Shown: piece after piece, positions 37,201 through 47,892 of the stretch
Layout: each line of letters begins with the position of its first letter
Numbering within the stretch: position 1 is the first letter of the stretch
Assembly: GCA_025331445.1 (NCBI GenBank)
Contig: JAIWNE010000025.1
Location: forward strand, 124,001-188,000
Length of the DNA: 64,000 nt
DNA from: Blakeslea trispora
Lineage: Eukaryota; Mucoromycota; Mucoromycetes; Mucorales; Choanephoraceae
Direction of reading: 5' to 3'
Program-made: the position numbers and the translations under genes
The notes under the pieces: generated by a model
Databases searched by the model: none
Seen by the model: only the letters and a program-made list of their open reading frames with translations
What the model was told of the DNA's origin: nothing

Positions 37201-37324
37201 TCGTAACGGTTATCGAAACGAGTGGCATAACTTTGATGACTCTCGTTTTTCGGTCTGTGATTCGTCCAAGGTGCTTAGTCGAGCTGCCTATAACCTCTTC
37301 TATGTCAGATCTACTGTAAAATAA
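34240..37324 (+). CDS. USP8-like ubiquitin-specific protease with USP8-dimer and rhodanese domains
   Basis: Exons 34240-34392, 34447-34511, 34575-34653, 34707-35212, 35268-36594, 36654-36940, 37001-37097 and 37157-37324 give 893 residues. The N-terminus (about 30-130) resembles the USP8 dimerisation/MIT-like helical domain (LYDQGDFEYKRGMHGNAYVY). A rhodanese-like domain follows (about 210-345, SVLILDVRPRQVF), with no active-site Cys seen in the loop. Then comes a Pro-rich linker with IPPLPPKLAH and PPPLPPKP, then the peptidase C19 core: GLKNLGNTCFMNS with Cys549, QQHDSQEFLNFLLDGLHED (reads EQHDSQEF), zinc-ribbon pairs CLTC and CPKC, and the His box LSGGHYTAC with His848. Doa4/Ubp5 of yeast have the rhodanese-USP layout, and animal USP8 adds the dimer domain. 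A role in removing ubiquitin from endosomal cargo is inferred. Confidence 0.93.
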
Positions 37325-37570
37325 GTTACATATCTATATACATATACATGTTTAAAAAAAAAAGAAGAAAGGGATACTTCCATGTTTGAAGCTTGATTAA
37401 TTTAAAAGAGATGTCGACAGTCTGTACAAGCCATTTCCAAAAGAAAGAAAAAAAAACGAAACTAATTTATGCATATAAAGTATCTGTATCAAGTCTTGTT
37501 CAAACCATTTATAAACTGGAAAATAGTTTTTTTTTTATTTTTGAAATAAAGGCATTCAAAGCTAACAACT

Positions 37571-40066
37571 TTAGTAATACTTGAAGCCAGAAACCTTACG
37601 CATATCATTGTTGACACCAATGTAAGATACTTTGACATCGACGTTGTTCTTCTGTTGCTTGGACACTAAGCGAATAAAGCCACCATAAAATATGTGATTC
37701 TTTTTGTCTCTGGCTGGAGGAGTCACGGTAATCTTGATTTCTTGAGAATTTCCTGGCAAAATCTTCATAGCTTGCTTTGAGAATGTCAATCTGGCAGGGG
37801 TATCTACTTCTTTAAGTCTTAGAGGACTTATATCATTACCTCTAGATGCGTTAATAGATAGACTGACACTAGGATCATTGACAATATCAAACTGAACTAT
37901 CTCTTCGCCCATTTGTGATTTTGATTGTTTGTGTTCTGTAAGCATTACTAGCAGTATCATTGAAACTAATTTGGGAAGACGAAACATGGACACCTTGAGT
38001 AATGGCATTATACACTTGAATCATACCAGCACTTTGGCAGACAGGATTATCAATCATGAGATACAATTCAGCTGCATAAGGGCGGGCATAATTTTGAAGC
38101 ACTTCATTGACATATTCTACAGATTGTTTCTTCTTACCAACAGCATTTAAATAAAGATCAATCGAACCAGCAACAAAAGGTACCGCCATAGAGGTTCCAG
38201 AGAAAGCATTGTAAGACCCGAATGAGATAGAAACAGTTGAATTGACATGGTCACCTATGGCAGAGATACGTGGAACAAGTTCGATACCAGCGTTGGGTCC
38301 TGCGGAAGAGAAGTCGGCAATAGATGGTTCGTAGGCAGAAAATGCAACGTTCGTCTTTTTGCCAGCTTTAAGCAATTCAACAATATCATTCCCACAAAGA
38401 TTCATGAAAAAAAAACACAGTAGGGATATCAGTACCATCGTTGTCAGCTGTAGTAGCATCTAAAGATTGGCCATAAACAATCAAGCCAGTTGCACCTTTT
38501 ATTAGCAGCTATACTAGATCTTCTAGAATCTTTGCAGCCGCCAGATTCAGTGATAACTATCTTTCCTTTGACACAATCTGGAACATCTTCAAGATCGCAA
38601 CCAGGGAATGCTTTATGGATACCTTTATCACCAAGAGCAAGCTCGCCTTCCTTTCGAAACGTGGCCACAGTACCAAACATTGGGAATCTCAAATTGACGT
38701 CCGATGTCAGATTGATGAAGACTATTCTGTTTTCTCCTACAGTCATAGCGCCTACAGACAGTACCTGGGTGTTGTAGGTTGCATCAACAACATTGAGCAA
38801 GTCATAAGCTTCATTATTGCCAGCAGCATTGACAACTATTTTAAAAGATTGTAAAGCAATTAGAGTTTCTATTGAAAACAAAACAGGATACAAAAACACC
38901 ACAAGAGACTTACAATGAACACCTCCGGCAACAACTTTTTGACGACTTCAGTAATTGGAGATTCAGTCACGAACCCAGTGCTTTTAACGATGCTTATGCT
39001 GATAATATCAACACCTGCATCATAAGCCACAAGAATAGCTTTTGTAATGACATCAAATTCTGCATTGTTTTGGCAGGTAAATACACGCCAAACACCCAAT
39101 GTAGCTTCTGGAGCAACTCCATAAAAATCCTATTGTCAACATGTAAGTTTATGGTTTTCGTGCCAAAAAATAAGAAGGCAAAGATAGACAAAGCTTCTAT
39201 CGTTTGCTTAATCCCTTACATCTTTTTTCGAATTACCAGCTATGATACCAGCAATATGCGTACAGTGATCTGTGTTCAAGTTAGTCATCTAAAACTGTTT
39301 CATCTTACTTTTTGATCTTACTTCCATTAATAGGTTTATAATTTCCGGTACAGTTCATGTATGGATCGTTGTCAGGAACATATGAGCCATCTGGTGCTGG
39401 ATAGTCACCAACTAGATCATAGCCAGCAGCTACCTTAAAGCCTTTACCAAAACCGCCGCCTAATGTAGGATGCATATAGTCAATGCCTAAAAAGAGAAAG
39501 GAAAGAGAAAGTAAATGAATTCCGTTATTATGTAATGCGATAGTTGAACAAATTGATACTCCTTATGCTTACCTGAATCAATAATTCCAACAAAAACACC
39601 TTTTCCTTTGTAGCCAAGCTCAGAGCGTACTCGATCCACTTGTGCTAAAGCCTGAGGTATTCTGGTAGGTACTGTTGAGCTTCTCTTTTCCAAAGGAGCT
39701 GCCTCGCTCATGTTGTCAGCCAGATGATATTCTTCCACAGGTTAGGCAGCCTTTACATCAGACAATTTCAAAATGTGCTTCAAGACCTCTATGCCAGAAT
39801 GACCCAAGTCAATACTTGCAGCATTAAAGAGCTTGTGGTCAAACTTCTTTTTAGCTTTCACAGTTTTGGAGAACAGATTGAGCCATGACAGTGCTAGGAC
39901 TGCTACTTCCCTTTTTTAATTTAACAATATAGCGGCCGGGAATAACTCCTGATTTGATGTTTTTCAACTTGTGATGCTCTAGATTAACAGCTTCAGCACC
40001 CATAGGACTAAAGCTCAAACAGGATTAGAGGACAAGCTCAGAAAGACTAAGGAATGTAGCCTTCAT
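37571..40066 (-). pseudogene. Broken subtilisin-like serine protease (S8, PA-domain type)
   Basis: The order of a secreted subtilase is intact: start near 40066, I9 propeptide (PGRYIVKLKKGSS, KKKFDHKLFNAASIDLGH), Asp motif FVGIIDSG (39.60 kb), His motif HCTHIAGIIAGN (39.26 kb, normal HGTH), a PA insert, Ser motif FSGTSMAVPFVAG (38.2 kb), and a C-terminal beta domain ending at 37571. Lesions: TAA after the signal-like start (about 40026); frame change in the propeptide near 39885; TAA at 39742-39744 where Tyr is expected; frame change in an A5 run near 38946; another near 38510; and one in a T9 run near 38405. Introns are still recognisable. The mixture of stops and homopolymer shifts makes loss of function most likely. 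Sequencing indels would explain the shifts but not the stops or the HCTH change. Confidence 0.75.
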
Positions 40067-41199
40067 GGCTAGTTAAAAAGAATAGGATAGAAAGGGAAAA
40101 AGAGTGTTGTCTAGATTGACAGGATGGCCCTCAAACATGCAATCCATCTGACTTATGTATATGCTTCTAGATAAATGGGTGTGAAACTATACACAGGTTC
40201 AGCAATGTATTTTGCCATACATTAGAAGCAAGAGAACAAAGGAGGATGTATTCTATTTACAAGCTAATTTTAATAGAAATAGAAACAAGCGCCTGTATAA
40301 AAGAATGTTTGATAGGTTTTGTTGAACGATGATCTGTCAGTGGACTTTTTGTCCTATTGTGATTTCAAAGTGTAGCTGTCAGTAGTCAAAAAATAAAGGG
40401 TGTGCAATCAGATGGTTAGGTTGATATACATACAATGTCGAATTGAATAAAGAAGGCATATTACTTATTATTCTGGACAAATCATTCTTACCCGCAGCTT
40501 CATCAAAAACAGAAGACTACATGCACTGGTAACCGCTCAAAGATGATTATTCGAAAAACTATGTCTGGGCTCGAATTCAAAACCAGGAAATTTTAGTTGA
40601 AAACTGTATCCAAGAAAAATAAGCTAATGTCACTACATATTAAAACTAGTATGCAATGTGGTGACGGGTTGATACATTAAACGAGAAAAGCTGAATATGT
40701 GAAAAACGAAAATGTTGAAATCATATAAAATCAAGAAAATAATTAGGGACTTGGAAAAAAAAGTTGAAATATTTGAGAACGCAGGTAAAAGAGAAAGACA
40801 AAAGTGTTGAAAACATAAAAATCAAAAGGTTATTCAGGGACTCGGAATTCTTCTTCTCAGAAAAAGCTTGAAAATATACGTGGAAAAGGTGGTAATCTTT
40901 CAAGTTTGTTAAAAAAAAAAAAAGCTCACTTTTATTTTGCCTGGTGATTTTTTTTTTCTGAAATGCTCAAAATCGATGTTGGCGTGGTGAGATGGAAATT
41001 ATTAAAAAAAATGGGTTTGGTGATGTATAATGGCTCTCTTTAGAGCAAGCCATCAAAAATATTCAAAAATGAGAAAATAACAAGCCACTTAGGTCAATCG
41101 ATCAGTCAATGATTATCCGGCGCGAGGTAAATAAGGAGATTCCTGCACGCTTTCACTTTTTTTTTTCTTTTCTTTTTTTGTTTATTTGTTGGTGCACAA
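40067..41199. other. Intergenic, upstream of ERG24
   Basis: AT-rich spacer between the divergent subtilisin pseudogene and ERG24. It contains pyrimidine-rich sequence immediately before the ERG24 ATG (41157-41190) and no credible ORF. Confidence 0.4.
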
Positions 41200-42879
41200 A
41201 TGGTGATTCAAACCCGCTCTGCAGCACATAAGCAAGAAAATTTAGAGGATGTTGCTCAACAAGAGCAAGTGGAAGAGACCAATCCTCCTCCTAACCGCGC
41301 AGCGCGACGTGCTGCACAAAAGAAAGAACAAAAAGAGCTCAAGCTTCAAAAGACAACCAAGACAACCAAGACCACCAGAACCCGAAAAGTAACGCGCACA
41401 ATTACAAAACATGCTGCTTCCATTTTGAATCCAAAGACAATGAGTTATGAGTAAGTCATCATGTCATTTATACAATATCATTTTCTTAATCGTGCTTCTA
41501 ACTAGATTTGGTGGTGTTTTGGGTGCCACAGCGATGATCACTTTATTGCCTCTTTTAGTACTCATGTTTGCTTACGGATGTGGCCCAACCTTTGGTTACA
41601 ATCCGTTTGAGCGTACCTATGAATTTTTGACACATTTTAATCTCGATGTGATAAAAGAACATTTAAAAAATTTCCATTATGGTGCAGTACTTTGGTATTT
41701 CAGCGTAGTTTTACAATTGGCTGTTTATTCGATTGTTTTACCTGGTGAAGAAGTAGAAGGTGCTCCTTTACGTGATGGCACTCGTCTCAAGTACAAGATC
41801 AATGGTAATGTTTCTTTTATTTCTTTTATTTGTAGAGCTTTATCTAACTTTTAACTCCAGCCATGGCCACACTTCAATCACTTGCTATGATTGCCATCAT
41901 GTCACTTCGAGGACAAGGTTGGGCATTGTTTTTATGGACAAGAGCTCACTTTGCAGAAATTGCTTTGGTGTCTGTTGTCTTTTCTATTTTAGTGTCTATT
42001 GCTGTCTATGTCAACAGTTTCTTTGGCAACAAGATGTTGGCGTTAGGTGGTAACACGGGTAATCCTATCTATGATGTAAGCGCAAATGTAAACCCAGAAA
42101 AAGACCTTCGTTTTCTCAAAAATTAAGCATGAATCTAGTTTATGATTGGTCGCGAATTGAATCCTCGTATTGGCAATTTTGACATCAAGTTTTTCACAGA
42201 GTTAAGACCTGGTTTGATTATGTGGTTATTGTTAAACATCTGTTTCGCCATCTGTCAATGGGTAGAGCTAGGTCGCCTCACTTACTCTATGATTTTGGTC
42301 AACGTGTTTCAAGGATGGTACATTTTGGATGCTCTTGTAAATGAATCTTCTGTCTTGACTACGATGGATATCACAACAGACGGATTTGGGTTTATGTTAG
42401 CATTCGGTAATCTCTCTTGGGTACCTATGATGTATAGTTTGCAAGCCCGCTATCTCTGCGATTATCCTGTTGATTTGAGCATGCCTCATTTAGCTGGTAT
42501 TGTTGCACTTCAGTGTCTTGGCTATTATATCTTTAGATCTGCTAATTCTCAAAAGGACGCTTTCCGTAAAAACCCTCATGATCCTAAGGTTGCTCATCTT
42601 GACTATATTGAAACAAAGGCAGGTACCCGCTTGATTATCTCTGGGTGGTGGGGTAAGGCTAGACATATCAATTATCTGGGTGATTGGCTTATGTCTCTTG
42701 CTTGGTGTTTGCCCTGTGGCTTTGGTTCTGTCATTCCTTATTTCTATTGTGTCTATTTTGCTATCTTGCTTATTCATCGAGAGTTTCGTGACGAAGAAAA
42801 GTGTCAGAAGAAATATGGCGCTGACTGGGAACGCTATTGTTCAATTGTCAAGTACCGTATTATTCCTGGCATTTATTAA
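41200..42879 (+). CDS. ERG24: Delta(14)-sterol reductase
   Basis: Exons 41200-41450, 41506-41804, 41861-42075 and 42139-42879 give 501 residues. The enzyme reduces the C14-C15 double bond with NADPH in the ER membrane after lanosterol 14-demethylation. After a Lys/Arg-rich cytosolic N-terminus ([16 protein letters not shown]) come multiple membrane spans. The family signatures are present: [50 protein letters not shown] and the C-terminal [19 protein letters not shown], ending KYRIIPGIY. These separate it from Erg4, which shares the fold; the sequence [11 protein letters not shown] and the length agree with Erg24. The charged N-terminal extension is longer than in yeast and faintly recalls the animal lamin B receptor arrangement, but no Tudor domain is seen. 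Confidence 0.93.
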
Positions 42880-42941
42880 ATAAATTTTATTGAACTATTT
42901 TTTTTTTCTTTCTCCTTTTTTCTAATTTAAACAAAATCATT

Positions 42942-43487
42942 ATGCTAAACCCTTTAGCTCATGACTATACGCCTCTCTCCACTATCCTTCCACCCGAAGA
43001 CAACCACAAAGCAAAAGGAAACAGACCATCTCGGCAAAGAGATCAGCAAGTCAAAAAGAGTTCATCACATCCTCAAAAGTCTTCCAACAATAAGAAACAA
43101 GTGCAAAGCAAACCGAGTCAAACAGTAGTGGAAAGCAAGTCCGAGAAAAGCCATAAACCAGAAAAGACAAACACTTCAAAAGCCAACAAACGAAGGGATT
43201 CGCAGGCGAACCCGAATTTTAAGAAACAACAGGAAAAGAGCTCTAAACGGCATCCTAGAATTTCGCAGCAAGCAAGTCAACTTGATTTGTTTGCACAGGA
43301 ATCCAAATTCATCACCATTGAGGCAGCTATAGATCCAGTCTATCGAGTGGAACCACAATCTTTTCAGTCATCCTCAGGCTCAAGAAGACAGAGTTCTGGT
43401 AACTTGTATCAGTTTGAGCATGGATATGAACGATACGTTGATTGGGTAAGGCCAAAAAGAAAGAATAAAGAAGGTTTATTGATTTGA
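42942..43487 (+). CDS. Small basic, disordered protein of unknown function
   Basis: An intronless frame of 181 residues only 62 bp after ERG24. It is rich in Lys, Ser and Gln (e.g. QVKKSSSHPQKSSNNKKQ), lacks a signal peptide or membrane span, and has a less simple C-terminal part (FITIEAAIDPVYRVEP, FEHGYERYVDWVRPKRK). I do not recognise a family. The non-repetitive C-terminus and an ATG preceded by an A-rich leader make it more likely real than chance. It might also be the 5' part of a longer spliced gene, but no donor near its end is convincing. Confidence 0.5.
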   Translation: MLNPLAHDYTPLSTILPPEDNHKAKGNRPSRQRDQQVKKSSSHPQKSSNNKKQVQSKPSQTVVESKSEKSHKPEKTNTSKANKRRDSQANPNFKKQQEKSSKRHPRISQQASQLDLFAQESKFITIEAAIDPVYRVEPQSFQSSSGSRRQSSGNLYQFEHGYERYVDWVRPKRKNKEGLLI

Positions 43488-43619
43488 TTGCCGAGATAGA
43501 TTGATAGATCATTACATGTGTTTGATACAGTTACAGTAGTCGGTATGGATAATGCTATTGTAGATATTGTTTCCATAGTGACTATCTTGCAAGAACGAGA
43601 GATTGGTATCCATGATAGT

Positions 43620-43621
<2 letters not shown>

Positions 43622-43652
<31 letters not shown>
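43622..43652. repeat. (GT)n microsatellite
   Basis: About 15 uninterrupted GT units. It is likely polymorphic in length and lies in the spacer after the small basic protein. Confidence 0.95.
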
Positions 43653-43653
<1 letters not shown>

Positions 43654-44095
43654 GCAGATAGTTAATTTTCTATTGTTACGTAAATAGCTGTAGAGACTTT
43701 TAGTATGGAAACAGGCAATGGTAAACTTACAAGCTGTATTCAAGTCAAACTTCATCCATTCCTTTATCACCCTGCTCTTTGATTTACAAATATATACATG
43801 TAAACTCCTTACTGTAATTCATTGACTTGCATGCATATCTGTCAAAATCTTCACATCATTTTGACTTACAAAAAAAGAAATAGCGCTTTAAAAGGCAAGC
43901 GAATATGATATGTTGACCAAAAAAGAAAAAGATTATTTTAGATATTGTAATTAGTTGCCATCCTTTTTATTTTACTTGCCTATTGCAATTACAATAAAAT
44001 AGGCTTGTTTTTTTTTATATTATAATATCACTGCTATTTGTGATAAATGAATTTGAAACAATCTTCTTATACGCATGACAAACAAACAAAAAAAA

Positions 44096-44180
44096 GAGAG
44101 AGAGAGAGAGAGACTGAGTAAGGCTAACAATTGAATAAGAAGGCAGCCAAAAAAAAAGCACACACACACACACACACACA
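44096..44180. repeat. (GA)n and (CA)n microsatellites
   Basis: A short GA run (about 44096-44113) and a CA run (about 44159-44180) separated by 45 bp, in the 5' spacer of GRR1. Similar GA runs occur at about 46379-46398 and 49529-49546. Confidence 0.9.
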
Positions 44181-44584
44181 TATCTTTATAAGGAGTGAGA
44201 GACAAGGAGAACTCGAGATGAAGTAGGCTTTCGCTAGTATCATTAAGCAGTTTGGATCAAAAGATTGCCTACGTCAGTCCCTCGATATAAAAATTATTCT
44301 AAATTTGGATTGTTTTCTGCTTTTTACAAAGTAGGTCAAAAAACACACACTCGAAAAGAAATCACAAGACACAATTGGAAAGTGTGTGTGTGAATGAAAG
44401 GGAGAACATAAGAGACAATAATGGCTCCTTTTTATTTTTTATTTTTTCTCTCTTCTCCCTTCTCTTGCTCTTTTTTCTTTCTTTCTTTCTCTCGCTTTCA
44501 ATAGCTGTGTCTGTGTGCTTACCAACGTGTTTGATACCATCTAAAAGATATTCTATTTTATTTAAGAATACATATATATATACC

Positions 44585-46261
44585 ATGTATAAAGCAGCCA
44601 TACGCAAAACCTGTATTAGCGATCTACCATCCGAACTCCTGTTGCAGATTCTGCACTACATTTTAGAGGCACCAGATGCCAAATGTCAAGATCTACTGAA
44701 TTGTGCACTACAATGTCGCTCTTGGAGCTACTATGCCCTACAATTGCTCTGGCACAAACCTTTAATATTGAAACCACAGACATGGCTCAAGTTGTCAAAG
44801 ACATTGGCTCTTAAAGATACCTATGTTGATTATGCCCCATTGGTACGGCGCATCAATTTGTCAGCTGTACCTGAATATATCAGTGATGAATCACTCCTTA
44901 CACTTTCGGTCTGTAAACAACTCGATCGTATCACCTTGACAGGCTGTACACACATTACACAACAGGGCATACAACAGTTTCTGGCAAAAGAAACAGGCAA
45001 CCATTTGCTTTCCATCGATCTATCTGACATCAAACATATCAACGATGACATTGTCCTGTTGATTGCCAATACCTGCAAAAATCTTCAAGGACTCAATCTC
45101 ACTGTGAATCCTGTGAAAGACGAAGAGTGTCTGGGTGTGACAGATAGAGGCATAGTTCAGTTGGCAACAAATTGTAAAGATCTGAGAAGAGTAAGTGCTA
45201 TCTTAAAAGCTATTCTAAAGTAAGAAAGGGGGGAGTATTGTCATTTTGATTATTTATTTATTTTATTTCTAAAGATTCGTCTGTCTAATTGGAAACTATT
45301 GACAGATGATTCGGTAGTTGCATTGGCCCTACACTGTCCTAATCTGTTGGAAATTGATGTTGTCAACTGCAATATCTCAAATCAATCTCTTTTAAACATC
45401 TTCAAGCAATGTAGAGAGTTACGTGAACTGAAGATCAACAACTGTCAGTTTCTGAATGATCATGGCTTCATTCAATCAGCACTTTCAACACAACAAAATT
45501 ATTACGACCAATTGCGCATTCTTGACTTGACAAATGTGGTCAGCATCACAGATCGTACTGTAGACTGCATTACTCAGGCTGCACCTAAAATCCGGAACCT
45601 AATCTTAAACAAATGTGGGCATATCACAGACAAGTCAATTGACTATCTTGCCCGTTTAGGCCGTTATCTGCACTATATTCATTTAGGCAGCTGCAAGAAT
45701 ATTACAGACCAAGGCATTATTCATTTGGCGGCCAAATGTCCGCGCATTCGTTACATTGATCTTGCTAGCTGTCATCGTCTAGGTGATGATAGTGTAGCTG
45801 CTTTAGCTGGACTTCCTAAGCTGAAGCGTATTGGTTTAGTTAAATGCCATCGAGTTACAAATCGAGCTATCTTTGCACTCACACGTTATGCCCGTACAAG
45901 TATTTCATTGGAACGCATTCATCTCTCCTACTGTGAGCAACTGACTGTGCAAGCAGTGGCTGTCTTGGTCCTACACTGCCGTCGTCTCACTCACTTGAGT
46001 CTATCGTTTGTACCAGCCTTTCAGCATGAAGAGTTTCAGAGATTCTGTCGTCCCCCTCCTAAAGAATATTCACCTGAATTACAAAGAACCTTTTGTGTGT
46101 TTAGTGGTAAGAATGTGCATGACTTGCGCAGCTATTTCAAATCACCTGACTATGTCATTAAACAACAACAACAAAGTGTTGCTTTACGAAGACTCTATCT
46201 TCAACAAGAATCTGTAAACAATTTGTCTGATAGTTTGCAACGTACCAATATAGTAAACTAA
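44585..46261 (+). CDS. GRR1: F-box/leucine-rich-repeat protein, SCF substrate receptor
   Basis: Exons 44585-45190 and 45275-46261 give 530 residues. An F-box near the N-terminus (about 8-55, ISDLPSELLLQILHYIL) would bind Skp1. It is followed by about a dozen cysteine-type LRRs with the xxLxxLxLxxCxxITDxGI pattern (LILNKCGHITDKSIDYLA, IHLGSCKNITDQGIIHLA, IDLASCHRLGDDSVAAL). The order, spacing and the C-terminal segment HEEFQRFCRPPPKEY...FCVFSGKNV match fungal Grr1, which targets G1 cyclins and nutrient-signalling proteins for ubiquitination. It is shorter than yeast Grr1 because it lacks the long tails. The start is the first Met next to the conserved F-box; an in-frame ATG 70 codons upstream reads into low-complexity leader. 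Confidence 0.93.
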
Positions 46262-46599
46262 ACTACAACCTATTAAACATGTATATGTATATATTTATAT
46301 ACTTTGACAACATTGTGTCTAAGCTATTTTCGAAACAAAGCTACCATGCGTATTTTAAACTAGAAAAAGAAAAGAAAAGAGAGAGAGAGAGAGAGAGATT
46401 TTGTTGGAAGGATGGAGTATCCATTCGGTTACTTGATTTATATAAATTATTTGCATTGACAAGAAAAAAGAGAGTATGTGAAATCCGGTCCGGGCTATAT
46501 ATATAAAAAAAAAAGACTTCTCTCGAGAGTGTAAACTTTAGCAAAAGAAAGATCCCCCCCTTCTAATCCATCCTTTTTTTTTAGCGACGACATTATACT
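46262..46599. other. Intergenic between GRR1 and RPL15
   Basis: Short AT-rich spacer with a (GA)n run at about 46379-46398 and a T-rich tract before the RPL15 start. It should contain the RPL15 promoter; no distinct element was recognised. Confidence 0.4.
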
Positions 46600-47487
46600 A
46601 TGGGTGGTAACTATCTCAAGATGCATCCATCAAACAAACTCATACTAACTCTGAATTACCTTTCCCTCTTTCGACGAAAGCCTACAAATATCTTGAAGAG
46701 CTTTCTAGAAAGAAACAATCTGATGTTTCTCGTTTCTTGCTTCGTGTGAGATGTTGGGAATACAGGTACATTTAAGATACACAAAAAGAAGAACTATAAA
46801 GTTCTTGTTTAGGCTTGAATACGCCTTTACTCGGTGCTTTTTAAGGCTGGGTAGAGAGTTGATCAAATTCATCCGATGAGTAATGCTTTGTGTTTTATGT
46901 ACTTGTCTTTTTAACATTTCATTTTATTCTTTCTTCCGTGCCCCCCCTTTTTTTTTTAAATTAGACAATTGAACGTCATTCACCGTGCCTCTCGTCCCTC
47001 TCGCCCTGACAAGGCTCGCCGTTTGGGTTACAAGGCCAAGCAAGGTTTTGTCATCTATCGTATTCGTGTTCGTCGCGGTGGTCGTAAGAGACCTGTTCCT
47101 AAGGGTGCCACCTACGGTAAGCCTGTCAATGAAGGTGTCTCTCAACTCAAGTACCAACGTTCTCTCCGTTCTACTGCCGAAGAACGTGTTGGCCGCAAGT
47201 GTGCCAACTTGCGTGTCTTGAACTCTTACTGGATCAACCAAGATGCCACTTACAAATATTTCGAAGTCATCCTCGTCGATCCCTCTCACAAGGCTATCCG
47301 TCGTGATGCCCGCATCAACTGGATCGCTAACCCTGTTCACAAGCGTCGTGAAGCTCGTGGTTTGACTGCCGTTGGTAAGAAGTCTCGTGGTCACAACAAG
47401 GGTCACCGCTTCAACAACACCAAGGGTTCTGGTCGTCGTGCCACCTGGAAGCGTCGCAACACCCTTTCTCTCCGTCGTTACCGTTAA
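46600..47487 (+). CDS. RPL15: 60S ribosomal protein eL15
   Basis: Exons 46600-46606, 46681-46765 and 46965-47487 give 204 residues, exactly the usual eL15 length. The 7-nt first coding exon (ATGGGTG) joins to give [17 protein letters not shown]; the second intron splits the Arg codon before [18 protein letters not shown]. The body is strongly conserved ([51 protein letters not shown]). Codon usage is highly biased towards C-ending codons, as in other highly expressed genes, unlike the AT-rich neighbours. It converges on the small coiled-coil gene with 100 bp between stops. Confidence 0.98.
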
Positions 47488-47587
47488 ACTTAATAAAGTT
47501 GTTGTATATGCAGCTATTCTCTATTCATTTTGTACATATTTCTAAATCAAAAAAAACATAGACTTTGTCCCTCTCTTTTTTTTTTTT

Positions 47588-47892
47588 CTAATTTATTTGT
47601 CTGCTGGTTTCTTTTTGCTCAAGTGCTCTAAGTAGAAATTTGATGCGATATTCTGCTTTTTCATTTGCGATTTTCAGTTGCTTGATTTCTTCTTTTAATT
47701 CCTCTTCATTCACTGTGTTGGGAAGATCCTCTGTTTAGATTGTTTTAGTAAATCCCTTATTCTACACAAGAGATAATCAAGGTTGTTACCGTTTTTGTAA
47801 ACAATTCGCTTTAATTGCTCTACTTGTTGTTGAAGCGATTGAATGGCTATATCAACAGGTATGTTGGTTAACGAATGTTCTGCAGAAGACAT
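47588..47892 (-). CDS. Small coiled-coil protein, 81 residues
   Basis: Exons 47790-47892 and 47588-47730 form one frame across a 59-nt intron with good signals (G|GTAACA, AACAG acceptor). The protein starts MSSAEHSLTNIPVD and is nearly all heptad-like helix: IQSLQQQVEQLKRIVYKN, then LKEEIKQLKIANEKAEYRI and FLLRALEQKE. It is too short for a domain call. The ENxxLKYRIxHLxRAL-like ending is seen in several short helical or tRNA-synthetase-associated proteins, so it may be a small dimerising factor. That is inference only. It was missed by length filters because the intron splits it. Confidence 0.65.

Larger units (their letters stand above)
43488..44584. other. Intergenic with microsatellites, upstream of GRR1
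   Basis: No gene. It contains the GT, GA and CA dinucleotide runs listed separately and a long T/C-rich leader (44428-44500) just before GRR1. This leader happens to be open in the GRR1 frame but reads as low-complexity Phe/Leu/Ser, so it is not taken as coding. Confidence 0.5.

Noticed and set aside
38400..38415. Programmed frameshift at the T9 run in the subtilisin
   Set aside because: Other stops and frame changes lie elsewhere in the same gene, so simple decay or sequence error is a better explanation.
40561..40600. tRNA-like B-box sequence
   Set aside because: GGTTTTGAATTCGAGCC on the minus strand lacks the correct spacing, and no cloverleaf can be drawn.
44375..44584. In-frame upstream start for GRR1, adding about 70 residues with a hydrophobic segment
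   Set aside because: The added part comes from a CT-rich leader and is low-complexity; Grr1 is a soluble F-box protein, and the conserved region begins right after the Met at 44585.
46924..47406. Minus-strand frame of 160 codons over RPL15
   Set aside because: Antisense shadow caused by RPL15 codon bias; no independent features.
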